Assembly: GCA_036502625.1 (NCBI GenBank)
Contig: DASXYG010000093.1
Coordinates: 1 to 45,883 of the forward strand
DNA length: 45,883 nt
From: DASXYG01 sp036502625
GTDB lineage: Bacteria > Actinomycetota > Actinomycetes > Streptosporangiales > Streptosporangiaceae
Direction: 5' to 3'
The position numbers were made by a program, and so were the translations under genes. The notes beneath the pieces were generated by a model that did no database searches, was not told the DNA's origin, and saw nothing but the letters and a program-made list of their open reading frames with translations. How positions within the stretch are numbered: the first letter of the stretch is position 1; every line of letters begins with the position of its first letter. This document shows positions 17,615-26,536 of this stretch, one piece after another.

Positions 17615-20122
17615 ATGCGTGCACGGCACAGTTCAATCAAATTCAAGATCCTCCTGCCGCTGCTCGTACCCCTGCTGTCACTGACCGCTCTGTGGGCGTT
17701 CGCCGCGGGGACGACATTGGGCGACGGGCTCGACCTGTCGCACGTGCGGACCATCTCCGAACACTTCGGCTACCCGTCGGGCGCGCTGAACAGCGCGCTG
17801 CAGGCCGAGCGGAGACAGTCGCTGACCTTCCTCGGCGGCGGCACACCTGACGCACGCGCGGCGCTCGACTCGCAGCGGATCCACACCGACCAGCAGGCCG
17901 ACCTGTTCCGCGGCCTGGTCACCGACCCGGACGCGCGCTCCGTCGCCGGGAGCCTGACGCTCCGGCGGACGAACGAGGCGCTGCAACGGCTGTCGACGCT
18001 GGCCAAGCTGCGCAACGCGGTCAACTCGCGCCACGTCGACCGCGACCGCGCCTACACCACGTACACCGGGCTGATCACGTCGCTGAACGAGATCCAGAGC
18101 TCGCTGTCCACGCTGACCGACCCGAGCGTCGCCCGCGAGTCCCACTCCGTGGTGGCGCTGTCGCAGGCCCGCGAGGCCCTCGCGGAGGAGGACAGCGTGG
18201 TCTCCGGCGTGCTGGCCGCGCAGCGGATGTCCGCGAGCGACCACACCCGGATCACCCAGCTCATCGGCGCGCAGCGGCGCATGTACCAGACGGCGTCCGG
18301 CGACCTCTCCGGGCCCGACCGCGCGTACTACGACCACATCACCGGCCTCGACGTCTACGGCCGGCTGCGGTCGATGGAGAACCGGCTGATGGCGCGCAAC
18401 CGCCCCGGCGCGCCCATCCACATGACCGACGTGCAGTGGAAGGTCACCGCCGATTCCGTGAACACCCGGATGCGCGGCCTGGAGCTGTCCGCCAACGCGC
18501 GTGCCGACGCCCTGTCGGCGCCGGTCGCCCAGGGCATCCTCTGGCGCATCGCCGGCGCGGGCGTGCTCGGCCTCCTCGCGCTGGTCGCGTCCATCTGGCT
18601 GTCGGTGCGCGCGGCCACGTCCGTGGTCCGCGAGCTGCGCTCGCTGCGCGACGCGGCGCTCGAGCTGGCCAACGAGCGGCTCCCGTCGCTGATCTCCCGG
18701 CTGCGCCGCAACGTCGACGTCGACGCCGCGCAGGAGGCGCCGCCGCTGGCGTTCCGTACGCAGGAGATCAACGCGGTCGGCGACGCGTTCAACACCGCGC
18801 GCCGCACGGCGATCGACAGCGCCGTCGGCGAGGCGCGGCTGCGCCGGGGCATCAGCGAGATCTTCGTGAACCTGGCGCGGCGCTCGCAGACGCTCATCCA
18901 CCGGCAGCTCTCCCTGCTCGACACCATGGAGAACCGGGTCACCGACCCCGAGGAGCTGCAGGACCTCTTCCGCATCGACCACCTCTCGACCCGCATGCGG
19001 CGCCACGCGGAAGGCCTGATCATCCTCTCCGGCTCGGCACCGGGCCGCGGCTGGCGCAACCCGGTGCCGATCGTCGACGTCGTCCGCGGCGCGGCCTCCG
19101 AGGTGGAGGACTACGCCCGGGTGAAGGTCCAGGCCATGCCGCCGGTCGCGCTGTCCGGCGGCGCGGTGGCCGACGTCATCCACCTGCTCGCCGAGCTCAT
19201 CGAGAACGCCACCCAGTTCTCCCCGCCGCACACCCCCGTCCGCGTCGTCGGCCAGGTCGTCGGCAACGGCTTCGTGATCGAGGTCGAGGACCGCGGGCTG
19301 AGCATGAACGGCGAGGCGCTGAAGAAGGCCAACGAGATGCTGGCCGAACCACCGCCGTTCGACCTCATCAGCAGCGCGCGCCTCGGCCACTTCGTGGTCG
19401 GCAGGCTCGCCGGGCGGCACGACATCCGCGTGTCGCTGCGCGCCTCGCCGTACGGCGGCACCACCGCGATCGTGCTGGTCCCGCCGAGCCTGATCGCGGA
19501 GTCCGACGCCCTCGAGCCCGCCTCGTCCGCCTCGTCCGGCTCGTCCGGGCCGGACTCCGGGGCGTTCGACGCCGAGCTCGTCGCGGTGACCACCGGGGAG
19601 ATCCGCGCCGACGACGCGCGCCCGTCCTTCCCCGACGTCCCGCGCCCGATGCACGCGCCCGAGTCGCGGACCGAGAGCGTGCGCGGCGAGTTCGACGACG
19701 ACGGCTACGTCCCGCCGAACCTGGCCGACCCGTGGTCCACCGAGCCGCTGATGCCGGAGACCAACGGCGTCGAGCACCACCTTCCGGACTTCGGCTCCGA
19801 CGGCTTCCCGTCCGGCCCGATGGGGGCGTTCGCCCCGCCGGAACCGCCCGCGCCACCGGAGCCGCCCAAGCCGGCGCCGGAGCCGCGTGGCAAGCTCGAC
19901 GACGGGCGGCCGGTGCTGCCGCAGCGCGTCCCGCAGACGAGCATCAGCCGGGAGCTGCTCGACCGCACCGACACCGAGGACGAGCCGCCGGAGACCGAGC
20001 GTTCGCCCGACGAGGTCAGGTCGATGCTCAGCTCGATCCAGAAGGGCTGGCAGCGCGGCCGATCCGAGGCCGAGACCCGCGGCGACTCCGCCGACCCGAC
20101 GCACGAGGAGCGCGACAGATGA
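17615..20122 (+). CDS. cvnA: Conservon sensor kinase (CvnA type) with nitrate/nitrite-sensing domain
   Basis: An 835-residue membrane sensor. ATG 17615 follows GGGAAGGCG. A TM helix at ~10-32 and another at ~312-336 bound an external helical NIT-like domain (AERRQSLTFLGG, then QRMYQTASGDL). A HAMP-like linker follows, then the conserved His429 (TLIHRQLSLLDTMENR) and an HATPase_c domain (ELIENATQFSPP, EVEDRG, GHFVVGRLAGRHDI). The last ~180 residues are Pro/Glu/Asp-rich and look disordered. In streptomycete conservons the A protein gathers B, C and D at the membrane in a G-protein-like complex. The phosphoacceptor role is uncertain in this family. Its stop overlaps cvnB (ATGA). Confidence 0.93.
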   Translation: MRARHSSIKFKILLPLLVPLLSLTALWAFAAGTTLGDGLDLSHVRTISEHFGYPSGALNSALQAERRQSLTFLGGGTPDARAALDSQRIHTDQQADLFRGLVTDPDARSVAGSLTLRRTNEALQRLSTLAKLRNAVNSRHVDRDRAYTTYTGLITSLNEIQSSLSTLTDPSVARESHSVVALSQAREALAEEDSVVSGVLAAQRMSASDHTRITQLIGAQRRMYQTASGDLSGPDRAYYDHITGLDVYGRLRSMENRLMARNRPGAPIHMTDVQWKVTADSVNTRMRGLELSANARADALSAPVAQGILWRIAGAGVLGLLALVASIWLSVRAATSVVRELRSLRDAALELANERLPSLISRLRRNVDVDAAQEAPPLAFRTQEINAVGDAFNTARRTAIDSAVGEARLRRGISEIFVNLARRSQTLIHRQLSLLDTMENRVTDPEELQDLFRIDHLSTRMRRHAEGLIILSGSAPGRGWRNPVPIVDVVRGAASEVEDYARVKVQAMPPVALSGGAVADVIHLLAELIENATQFSPPHTPVRVVGQVVGNGFVIEVEDRGLSMNGEALKKANEMLAEPPPFDLISSARLGHFVVGRLAGRHDIRVSLRASPYGGTTAIVLVPPSLIAESDALEPASSASSGSSGPDSGAFDAELVAVTTGEIRADDARPSFPDVPRPMHAPESRTESVRGEFDDDGYVPPNLADPWSTEPLMPETNGVEHHLPDFGSDGFPSGPMGAFAPPEPPAPPEPPKPAPEPRGKLDDGRPVLPQRVPQTSISRELLDRTDTEDEPPETERSPDEVRSMLSSIQKGWQRGRSEAETRGDSADPTHEERDR

Positions 20123-20541
20123 CCCAGCGGGCAGGCACGGCGAACGAGCTGAACTGGCTCCTGAACTCGCTCGTGGAACGGGTGCCGGACATCGGGAAGG
20201 CCGTGGTGCTGTCCGCGGACGGCCTGCTCATCGGAACCTCGAGCGGCCTCGCCCGCGCCGACGCCGAGCACCTCGCCGCGGTCGCCGCCAGCTTCTCCAG
20301 CCTCGCCCGCGGCGCGGGCCGGCAGTTCGGCGGCGGCGCCGTACGACAGACCATCGTCGAGATGGACGAGGCGTTCCTGTTCGTCACCGCGGCGGGCAGC
20401 GGCGCGTGCCTGGCCGTCCTGGCCCGGGCGCACGCCGACGTCGGCCAGATCGCGTACGAAATGGCGCTGCTCGTCAGCCGCGTCGGGCCGCATCTGTCGG
20501 CACCGCCGCGATCAGCCGGCGATACGGGCGATCATGAGTGA
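20119..20541 (+). CDS. cvnB: Roadblock/LC7 domain protein (CvnB type)
   Basis: A 140-residue cytosolic protein overlapping the kinase stop by four bases. It has the roadblock/LC7 fold: LNWLLNSLVERVPDIGKAVVLSADGLLIGTSS, then the EMDEAFLFVTAAGSGACLAVL strands. Proteins of this type regulate small GTPases such as MglA and CvnD. It lies between the sensor and the DUF742 gene and overlaps the latter by eight bases, so translation is probably coupled. Confidence 0.95.
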   Translation: MTQRAGTANELNWLLNSLVERVPDIGKAVVLSADGLLIGTSSGLARADAEHLAAVAASFSSLARGAGRQFGGGAVRQTIVEMDEAFLFVTAAGSGACLAVLARAHADVGQIAYEMALLVSRVGPHLSAPPRSAGDTGDHE

Positions 20542-20923
20542 CCCACCGGCGATGAGTCCAGGCAGTGAATGGTTCGACGGGGCGGCCGGCCGGCTCGTCC
20601 GGCCGTACGCACTGACCGGCGGGCGTACGAAGCCGGCGCGCGAGGGTTTCGACCTGATCACCATCATCATGACCGCCGACGCGTCGTCGATCGCGTCCGT
20701 CGACCTCGGCCCCGAACACGCGGCGATCCTCCGCCTCGCCTGCACCCCGCAGTCGGTCGCGGAGATCGGCGCCAAGCTCTCCCTGCCGCTCGCGGTGCTG
20801 CGCGTGCTGCTCGGCGATCTGTTCACCCCTGGCTGGATCATCGTGCGGCAGCCGACCCCCATGACGCAGGCGCCAGACGAGCGCGTACTCAAGGATGTAA
20901 TCGATGGACTCAAGACGCTCTGA
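20534..20923 (+). CDS. cvnC: DUF742 domain protein (CvnC type)
   Basis: A 129-residue protein. RLVRPYALTGGRTKP near residues 20-34 is the DUF742 signature. The middle resembles a winged helix (HAAILRLACTPQSVAEIGAKLSLPLAVLRVLLGDL), and the end ERVLKDVIDGLKTL overlaps the GTPase start by 20 bases. In conservons the C protein interacts with the A-B-D complex and may bind DNA; direct evidence here is only fold resemblance. Confidence 0.93.
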   Translation: MSDPPAMSPGSEWFDGAAGRLVRPYALTGGRTKPAREGFDLITIIMTADASSIASVDLGPEHAAILRLACTPQSVAEIGAKLSLPLAVLRVLLGDLFTPGWIIVRQPTPMTQAPDERVLKDVIDGLKTL

Positions 20924-21491
20924 CCAGCCGGCGACGATGCCGCTGGCGGTGAAGATCCTCGTCGCGGGCGGGTTCGGCGTGGGGAAGACCACGCTCGTCG
21001 GATCGGTGAGCGAGATCCAGCCGCTGCGCACCGAGGAACTGCTCACCGAGCGCGGTGTGGGCGTCGACGACATCGCGGGGGTGGAGAACAAGTCCACCAC
21101 GACCGTCGCGATGGACTTCGGCCGCATCACCCTCCGCGAGGACCTCGTGCTGTACCTCTTCGGCACGCCGGGCCAGGACCGCTTCTGGTTCATGTGGGAC
21201 GAGCTCGCGCTCGGCGCGCTCGGCGCGGTCGTGCTGGCCGACACCCGGCGGCTGGCCGACTGCTTCCCGTCCGTCGACTACTTCGAGCGGCGGCGCGTGC
21301 CGTTCGTCATCGCGGTGAACACCTTCGACGACGCGGTGGCGTACGGCCCGGAGGAGATCAGCGCGGCGCTGGCCGTGGGCGGCAACGTACCGGTCGTGAT
21401 GTGCGACGCGCGGCGCCGCGATTCCGGGCGCGACGTCCTGATCGCGCTGGTCGAGCACGTCCTGCGCAGCAGCGCCCGCACCATGGCCTGA
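20904..21491 (+). CDS. cvnD: Small Ras-like GTPase (CvnD type)
   Basis: A 195-residue GTPase. The P-loop GGFGVGKTT is at residues 22-30, a Thr-rich switch at ENKSTTTVAMDFG, and G3 is FGTPGQDRF, where a Gly-Gln follows the Pro in place of the usual DxxG aspartate position. The base-specificity motif is NTFD instead of NKxD, and G5 is CDAR. These variations are normal for CvnD/MglA-like GTPases. It closes the conservon. The 257 bases to the next gene suggest a separate promoter there. Confidence 0.94.
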   Translation: MDSRRSDQPATMPLAVKILVAGGFGVGKTTLVGSVSEIQPLRTEELLTERGVGVDDIAGVENKSTTTVAMDFGRITLREDLVLYLFGTPGQDRFWFMWDELALGALGAVVLADTRRLADCFPSVDYFERRRVPFVIAVNTFDDAVAYGPEEISAALAVGGNVPVVMCDARRRDSGRDVLIALVEHVLRSSARTMA

Positions 21492-21748
21492 CGCCCGGCG
21501 TCGCGATGGCGGCGGCATGGAGCGCTCCAATGGGGTGTGCCCGTCGAAATGCATATTCGGCGGGCCAATTCTGGCGCCCGTGAAAACTAATGGCGGAGTT
21601 CCTCTCGTACGGCGCCTGAGTTTTTGGCAGACTCGGGGCCGTCTCGCGTCCGTGACAGCGTTCGACGCTATTTAGCGCGCGGATTTCCGGGGGATGAAAC
21701 TCAACCATACGGCCCATATCACCATGGGGTCACGGGAAGGGGGAGATT

Positions 21749-22123
21749 GTGGCCGTCAGAGCCGGGAGCGCCCGAGGTCGCCGCCATGATCAGGTGCGGG
21801 AGCACTACGTCGAAATGCGGCTCGACCCGAGATTCGTCGAACTGCGTGCCAGTTTTCGGCGATTCATCATCCCGGCGACCCTGGGATTCCTGTCGTGGTA
21901 TCTGCTCTATGTCATGTTGTCCACGTACGCGCGTGACTTCATGGGCCAGCGGCTGCTCGGCGATATCAATGTCGCCATGCTGCTCGGTCTCCTCCAGTTC
22001 GTGACGACATTCCTGATCGCCCGGCGCTATGCGCGGTTCGCCGCGGCGAGGCTGGACCCGATCTCCGCCGAGCTGCGCGCCGAGCTCGAGGCGGACGACG
22101 AAGAAAGGCGGGCCACCCGATGA
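21749..22123 (+). CDS. DUF485 membrane protein, partner of the acetate symporter
   Basis: A 124-residue protein with two TM helices (FIIPATLGFLSWYLLYVMLS and INVAMLLGLLQFVTTFLIA) and a charged C-terminal tail. GTG 21749 follows GGAAGGGGGAG. DUF485 (YjcH-type) genes typically precede actP, and here the stop overlaps the actP ATG by four bases. It is probably an accessory or stability partner of the symporter. Confidence 0.9.
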   Translation: MAVRAGSARGRRHDQVREHYVEMRLDPRFVELRASFRRFIIPATLGFLSWYLLYVMLSTYARDFMGQRLLGDINVAMLLGLLQFVTTFLIARRYARFAAARLDPISAELRAELEADDEERRATR

Positions 22124-23841
22124 CCGCACGCGCTCTCGCGGCCGGGCGGCTGGCAGCCGGCCCCGACCTCGGCGGCTCCGCGGGCCGTACGCTCACGATC
22201 GCCCTTTTCGTGGCGCTGGTGATCGTCACGCTCGGCATCACGGTCTGGGCGCGGCGCAACACCTCCGGCCGCGACGACTTCTACGCGGGCGGCCGGGCGT
22301 TCTCCGGGCTGCAGAACGGCCTCGCGCTGTCCGGCGACTACATGTCGGCCGCGTCGTTCCTCGGCATCGCCGGCATCATCGCCCTCTCCGGCTACGACGG
22401 CTTCCTCTACTCGATCGGCTTCCTCGTCGCGTGGCTGCTGACGCTGGTGCTCGTGGAGATGATGCGCAACTCCGGCCGGTTCACCATGGCGGACGTGCTG
22501 TCCAGCCGGGCGCGGCACCAGGCGCCCGTGCGCACGGCGGCGGCGGTGTCGACGCTGACGGTCTCGGTGTTCTACCTGCTGGCCCAGATGGTCGGCGCGG
22601 GCGCGCTGGTCGCGCTGCTGCTCGGCATCAAGCCGGGGGAGACGTTCCTCGGCATGTCGGCCGGGCAGGCGAAGGTCGCGACGATCGTGGTCGTCGGCAT
22701 CCTGATGATCGTCTACGTCACGTTCGGCGGCATGAAGGGCACCACCTGGGTGCAGATCGTCAAGGCCGTGCTGCTGATGGGCGGCACGCTGCTGATGACG
22801 CTGCTGGTGCTCGGCAGGTTCGGCTTCAACATCAGCCACATGCTCGGCTCCGCGGCGCAGGCCAGCGGCAAGGGCACGCCGTTCCTCGAACCGGGGCTGA
22901 AGTACGGCAAGGTCGTGCCGGGCAACGGCTTCCAGACGGTGGTCAACAAGCTCGACCTGATCAGCCTCGGCCTCGCGCTCGTGCTCGGCACGGCCGGGCT
23001 CCCGCACATCCTGACCCGGTTCTACACCGTGCCGAACGCCCGCGCGGCGCGGACGTCCGTCAACTGGGCGATCGGCATCATCGGCGTGTTCTACCTGATG
23101 ACGCTGGCGCTCGGCTTCGGCGCCGCCGCGCTGGTCGGCCACAAGGCGATCGTCGCGCAGGACGAGGCGGGCAACGCGGCGGCGCCGCAGCTCGCGCAGG
23201 TGCTGGGGTCGTGGATCGCGGGGGAGACCGGCGGCGCGATCCTGCTGGCGTTCATCGCGGCGGTCGCGTTCGCCACGATCCTCGCGGTGATCGCCGGCCT
23301 GGTGCTCGCGTCGTCCACGTCGCTGGCGCACGACTACTTCGGCCACGTGCTGATGTTCGGCCGGCCGCGGGAGTCGCAGGAGGTGGCGGTCGCGCGGTTC
23401 GCCGCGTTCCTGATCGGCGCGCTGGCGATCGTCCTGGCGATCTTCGCGCAGAACCTCAACGTGGCGTTCCTCGTCGCGCTCGCGTTCGCCATCGCGGCCT
23501 CGGCGAACCTCCCGGCGATCATGCTGTCGCTGTTCTGGCGGCGGTTCAACGCCAAGGGCGCCACGTGGGGCATCTACGGCGGCCTGCTCAGCTCGCTGGT
23601 GCTGGTGTTCTTCTCCCCGGTGGTCTCCGGCAAGATCGACCCGGTCACCCACGCGAGCGAGTCGCTGTTCCCCGCCGGCATCGACTTCCACCTGTTCCCC
23701 CTGGAGAACCCCAGCCTGGTCTCCATCCCGATCGGCTTCGCCTGCGCCATCATCGGCACGCTCACCAGCCGCGAGCCTTCGGACCCCGAGAAGTACGCCG
23801 AGCTGCAGGTCCGCGCCCTCACCGGCGCCGGCGCGCAGTAG
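22120..23841 (+). CDS. actP: Cation/acetate symporter, sodium:solute symporter family
   Basis: A 573-residue integral membrane protein with about 13 helices. It matches ActP: ARRNTSGRDDFYAGGRAFSGLQNGLALSGDYMSAASFLG at ~45-85 (the sodium-binding region), FGGMKGTTWVQIVKAVLLM and LPHILTRFYTVPNARAARTSV. It imports acetate or other short monocarboxylates. It is translationally coupled to the DUF485 gene and followed by a strong bidirectional terminator. Confidence 0.93.
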   Translation: MTARALAAGRLAAGPDLGGSAGRTLTIALFVALVIVTLGITVWARRNTSGRDDFYAGGRAFSGLQNGLALSGDYMSAASFLGIAGIIALSGYDGFLYSIGFLVAWLLTLVLVEMMRNSGRFTMADVLSSRARHQAPVRTAAAVSTLTVSVFYLLAQMVGAGALVALLLGIKPGETFLGMSAGQAKVATIVVVGILMIVYVTFGGMKGTTWVQIVKAVLLMGGTLLMTLLVLGRFGFNISHMLGSAAQASGKGTPFLEPGLKYGKVVPGNGFQTVVNKLDLISLGLALVLGTAGLPHILTRFYTVPNARAARTSVNWAIGIIGVFYLMTLALGFGAAALVGHKAIVAQDEAGNAAAPQLAQVLGSWIAGETGGAILLAFIAAVAFATILAVIAGLVLASSTSLAHDYFGHVLMFGRPRESQEVAVARFAAFLIGALAIVLAIFAQNLNVAFLVALAFAIAASANLPAIMLSLFWRRFNAKGATWGIYGGLLSSLVLVFFSPVVSGKIDPVTHASESLFPAGIDFHLFPLENPSLVSIPIGFACAIIGTLTSREPSDPEKYAELQVRALTGAGAQ

Positions 23842-23844
23842 CCG

Positions 23845-23880
23845 CGTACGGCAACCCCGATCGGCCGGGGTTGCCGTACG
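23845..23880. terminator. Bidirectional terminator between actP and the MarR-linked MFS gene
   Basis: CGTACGGCAACCCC (23845-23858) and GGGGTTGCCGTACG (23867-23880) are perfect 14-base arms with an 8-base loop. It sits four bases after the actP stop and six before the convergent MFS stop, so it can serve both. Confidence 0.9.
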
Positions 23881-23885
23881 CCCGG

Positions 23886-25367
23886 CTACGCCGTGGCCTC
23901 GGCCGTCTGACCGGCCGGCGCGGACGCGCGATCGGCGCCGGACGGGCAGGCCTCCGCGCGCGGCCGCAGCACGACGGCGGCGACCACCAGCGCCGCGACG
24001 AGCAGCCCGGTGCCGACGGCGAACGCGAGGCCGAACCCGCCGGTGAGCGCCGCCGCGCGGGTGGCGCCGTCCGCGGCCAGCCCGGCGGTGCGCCCGGCCG
24101 CGAGCGTGCTCAGCACGGCCACCCCGAGTGCGCCGCCGACCTGCTGGGTCGTGGTGAACAACCCGGACACCACGCCCGCGTCGTCGGCGCGCGCGCCGGA
24201 CATGCCCAGCGAGGTGAGCGCGGACGTGGCCAGGCCGAAGCCGCCGCCGAGCAGCATCGTCGGCAGGATGTCGCGGACGTAGACGGCGCCGACCGGGACG
24301 CGGACCAGCAGCCCGATGCCGACGGTGAGCAGCGCCAGCCCGGTGAGCAGCATGCGGTACTCGCCGAACCGGGCGTTCAGCCGCGCGGACAGCAGCAGCG
24401 CGACGCCCCCGATCATCAGCGCGGCGGGCAGCATGGCGATGCCGTTGGCCCAGGCGTCGTACCCCTGCACCTGCTGGAGGTACAGCGAGATCATGATCTG
24501 GAAGCCGAACATCGCCGAGATCGCGAGGACCTGCACGATGTTGGCGCCGGACACCGCGCGCGACCGGAACACCCGCAGGGGCAGCAGCGGCGCGGCGGCG
24601 GTGGCCTGCCGGACGACGAACCCGCCGAGGAGCGCGACCGCGACCACCGCGAGGCCGAGGGTGCGCACGGACAGCCAGCCGTACCGGCTCGTCTCGACGA
24701 TCGTGTAGACGGTCAGCATCAGCCCGGCGGTGACGAGCAGCGCGCCCGGCACGTCGGCGCCGGTACGCAGGCCGAGGCCGCGGTCGGCGGCGATGTAGCG
24801 CACGGCCAGGCCCAGGGCGAGCGCGCCGATGGGTGCGTTCACGAAGAAGATCCAGTGCCAGCTCAGCGCGTCGGTGAGCACGCCGCCGAGCACCTGGCCG
24901 ATGGACGCGCCGGCCGCGCCGGTGAACGCGAACACCCCGATGGCGGTGCCGCGCTGCCGCGGCTCGGGGAACAGCATGATGATCATCCCGAGGCTGACCC
25001 CGGACGCCGCCGCGCCGCCCAGGCCCTGGAGGAACCGCGCGGCGATCAGCACCTCCTGGCCGCCGGCGAGCCCGCAGAGCAGGGACGCCGCGACGAACAC
25101 CGCCAGCCCGCCGAGGAACATCCGCCGCCGGCCGATCAGGTCGCCGAGGCGCCCGGCCAGCAGCAGCGCGCCGCCGAAGGCGATCATGTACGCGTTGATC
25201 GTCCACGTCAGGTCGGCGGGGGAGAAGTCCAGGTCGCGCTGGATGCTGGGGAGGGCGACGGTGACGATGTTCCCGTCGAGGATGACCATCAGCATCCCGG
25301 TGCACAGCACGGCGAGGGCGATCCAGCGCGAGCGGGATGTGGACCCGGTTGGGCGACGGGTGGGCAT
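23886..25367 (-). CDS. MFS drug-efflux transporter, DHA2 type (MarR-linked)
   Basis: A 493-residue 14-helix transporter. ATG 25367 follows AGGAG at eight bases; an in-frame upstream ATG at 25394 lacks this. The DHA2 motif DGNIVTVAL is at residues 31-39 and motif A GRLGDLIGRRRMFLGG near 73-88. It lies 76 bases downstream of the marR gene in the same direction, so co-transcription or a MarR-controlled promoter is likely. The substrate is unknown. Confidence 0.92.
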   Translation of the reverse strand: MPTRRPTGSTSRSRWIALAVLCTGMLMVILDGNIVTVALPSIQRDLDFSPADLTWTINAYMIAFGGALLLAGRLGDLIGRRRMFLGGLAVFVAASLLCGLAGGQEVLIAARFLQGLGGAAASGVSLGMIIMLFPEPRQRGTAIGVFAFTGAAGASIGQVLGGVLTDALSWHWIFFVNAPIGALALGLAVRYIAADRGLGLRTGADVPGALLVTAGLMLTVYTIVETSRYGWLSVRTLGLAVVAVALLGGFVVRQATAAAPLLPLRVFRSRAVSGANIVQVLAISAMFGFQIMISLYLQQVQGYDAWANGIAMLPAALMIGGVALLLSARLNARFGEYRMLLTGLALLTVGIGLLVRVPVGAVYVRDILPTMLLGGGFGLATSALTSLGMSGARADDAGVVSGLFTTTQQVGGALGVAVLSTLAAGRTAGLAADGATRAAALTGGFGLAFAVGTGLLVAALVVAAVVLRPRAEACPSGADRASAPAGQTAEATA

Positions 25368-25443
25368 GGGGTCTGCTCCTGTTCGATGAGGCAACAGGAA
25401 AGACCGTAGCAGATAGTTTGGTACGGGACGATCTAGTACGGAT

Positions 25444-25932
25444 CTATTTTTGGGAGTGCCGCGGACGCCGTACGGGGGTGGGGGACTCGACGGGCTCGGA
25501 CAGGTGGCCCTCGGCCAGCGCCGCCAGGGCCTCGATGAGCACCACGCGGCGGTCCTCCGGGAGGGACTCGATGGCCTCGCGGTGCACGCGGTCGGCGATG
25601 CGGGTGCCCTTCGCGATGGCGTCGCGGCCCTTGCCGGTCACCGCGATGATCCGGGCGCGCCGGTCGGTGCTCGACGGGCGGCGCTCGGCGAGCCCGGCCT
25701 TCTCCAGGGCGTCCATGGTGGTGACCATCGTGGTCTTGTCGAGCGCGGAGATCGCGGCGAGCTCCGCCTGGGTGCGCTCCGCCTCGTCGGCGTGGAAGAG
25801 CACGCAGTAGGCGCGCGGCGTCATGTCCAGCTCGGCGAACGCGGCCGTCATCTTCGTCGACAGGACGTGCCCGGTGTACGTGAGCAGGTACGACAGGTCG
25901 GGGACCGTGCGGGACGGCGCGCTCAGGGTCAT
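25444..25932 (-). CDS. MarR family transcriptional regulator
   Basis: A 162-residue winged-helix regulator. The recognition region reads RTQAELAAISALDKTTMVTTMDALEKAGLAERRPSSTDRRARIIAVT, including the DRR wing typical of MarR. It heads the pair with the MFS gene and probably represses it and itself. A segment with repeated GATCTA and AGTACGG near 25410-25445 could hold a site, but I could not define a dyad. Confidence 0.9.
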   Translation of the reverse strand: MTLSAPSRTVPDLSYLLTYTGHVLSTKMTAAFAELDMTPRAYCVLFHADEAERTQAELAAISALDKTTMVTTMDALEKAGLAERRPSSTDRRARIIAVTGKGRDAIAKGTRIADRVHREAIESLPEDRRVVLIEALAALAEGHLSEPVESPTPVRRPRHSQK

Positions 25933-25964
25933 GCGGCCAGTCTACCCAATCGTCTGCTTGCGGA

Positions 25965-26462
25965 TTATTCGTGCGCGGAACCATTCGCGGGCCGCTCGCC
26001 GCGCAGCAGCGCCTCGTTGCGCTTGCGCACCTCCGGGCGCATGCGCGTGAGCAGATCGGCGATCGTGACGCCGCGCAGCGAGGCGCGCCAGGCGTCGTCG
26101 GCGTCGTCCATCACGGTGTTGATCGCGCACGGCACCGTGCACTCCTCGGGCGGGATCGCGGCGGCGCCCCGCTGCCGGATCTCCTGGCAGAGGAACGGCC
26201 GCGCCCGGCCCTCGACCGCCTCGACGACGTCGAGCACGGTGATCGACTCGGGCGGGCGGCACAGGCGGTAGCCGCCCTTGGGGCCGGGCGTCGCGCGCAG
26301 CAGCCCGGCGCGCGCCATCGCCTGGAGGTGCTTGGCGAGGTACGCCTCGGGGAGCGCGTAGTGCCCGGCCAACTGCTCGCGGCGGACGGTCGCGCCGGCC
26401 GGCGCCAGGGCCAGCAGCGACGCGCAGTGCAGACCCCACTCGACCCCTTGCGACAGCTTCAC
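25965..26462 (-). CDS. Rrf2 family regulator with three conserved cysteines
   Basis: A 165-residue Rrf2 protein. The winged helix begins at residue 1 (MKLSQGVEWGLHC) and includes LPEAYLAKHLQAMARAGLL and GPKGGYRL. Cys92, Cys108 and Cys112 match the cluster/redox cysteines of IscR/NsrR-type members, so it may sense nitric oxide, iron-sulfur status or thiol stress. GTG 26462 lies seven bases after a TATAGT box, so its mRNA is probably leaderless. It is divergent from an MFS gene it likely controls. Confidence 0.9.
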   Translation of the reverse strand: MKLSQGVEWGLHCASLLALAPAGATVRREQLAGHYALPEAYLAKHLQAMARAGLLRATPGPKGGYRLCRPPESITVLDVVEAVEGRARPFLCQEIRQRGAAAIPPEECTVPCAINTVMDDADDAWRASLRGVTIADLLTRMRPEVRKRNEALLRGERPANGSAHE

Positions 26463-26468
26463 GGTACA

Positions 26469-26504
26469 ACTATAGACATCTCGTATCCTGGATATCTAAT
26501 ATCC
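26469..26504. promoter_or_regulatory. Divergent Rrf2/MFS control region with dyad operator
   Basis: GGATAT (26490-26495) and ATATCC (26499-26504) form a perfect dyad with a CTA centre, framed by a weaker CTCG...CGAG. On the minus strand TATAGT (26474-26469) ends six bases before the Rrf2 GTG. On the plus strand TAGACA (26473-26478) and TAATAT (26497-26502) could serve the MFS gene, in which case the dyad covers its -10. Binding by the Rrf2 protein is inferred. Confidence 0.55.
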
Positions 26505-26536
26505 GAGAAGTCGTTGATAGGGAGGATGGGGCGGCG

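Noticed and set aside
21490..21502. GACGCC-C-GGCGTC dyad right after cvnD as a terminator
   Set aside because: The loop would be one base and the six-pair stem overlaps the stop codon, so it cannot fold as a normal terminator.
22027..25409. Very long open frames on both strands (over 1000 codons) across actP and the MFS gene
   Set aside because: They are out-of-frame shadows of high-GC genes: Arg/Ala/Gly/Pro-rich, no recognisable domains, and they cover well-defined ActP and MFS proteins.
25410..25445. GATCTA and AGTACGG repeats before the MarR-linked MFS gene as a MarR operator
   Set aside because: No convincing inverted repeat could be drawn, so it is mentioned only in the MarR entry.
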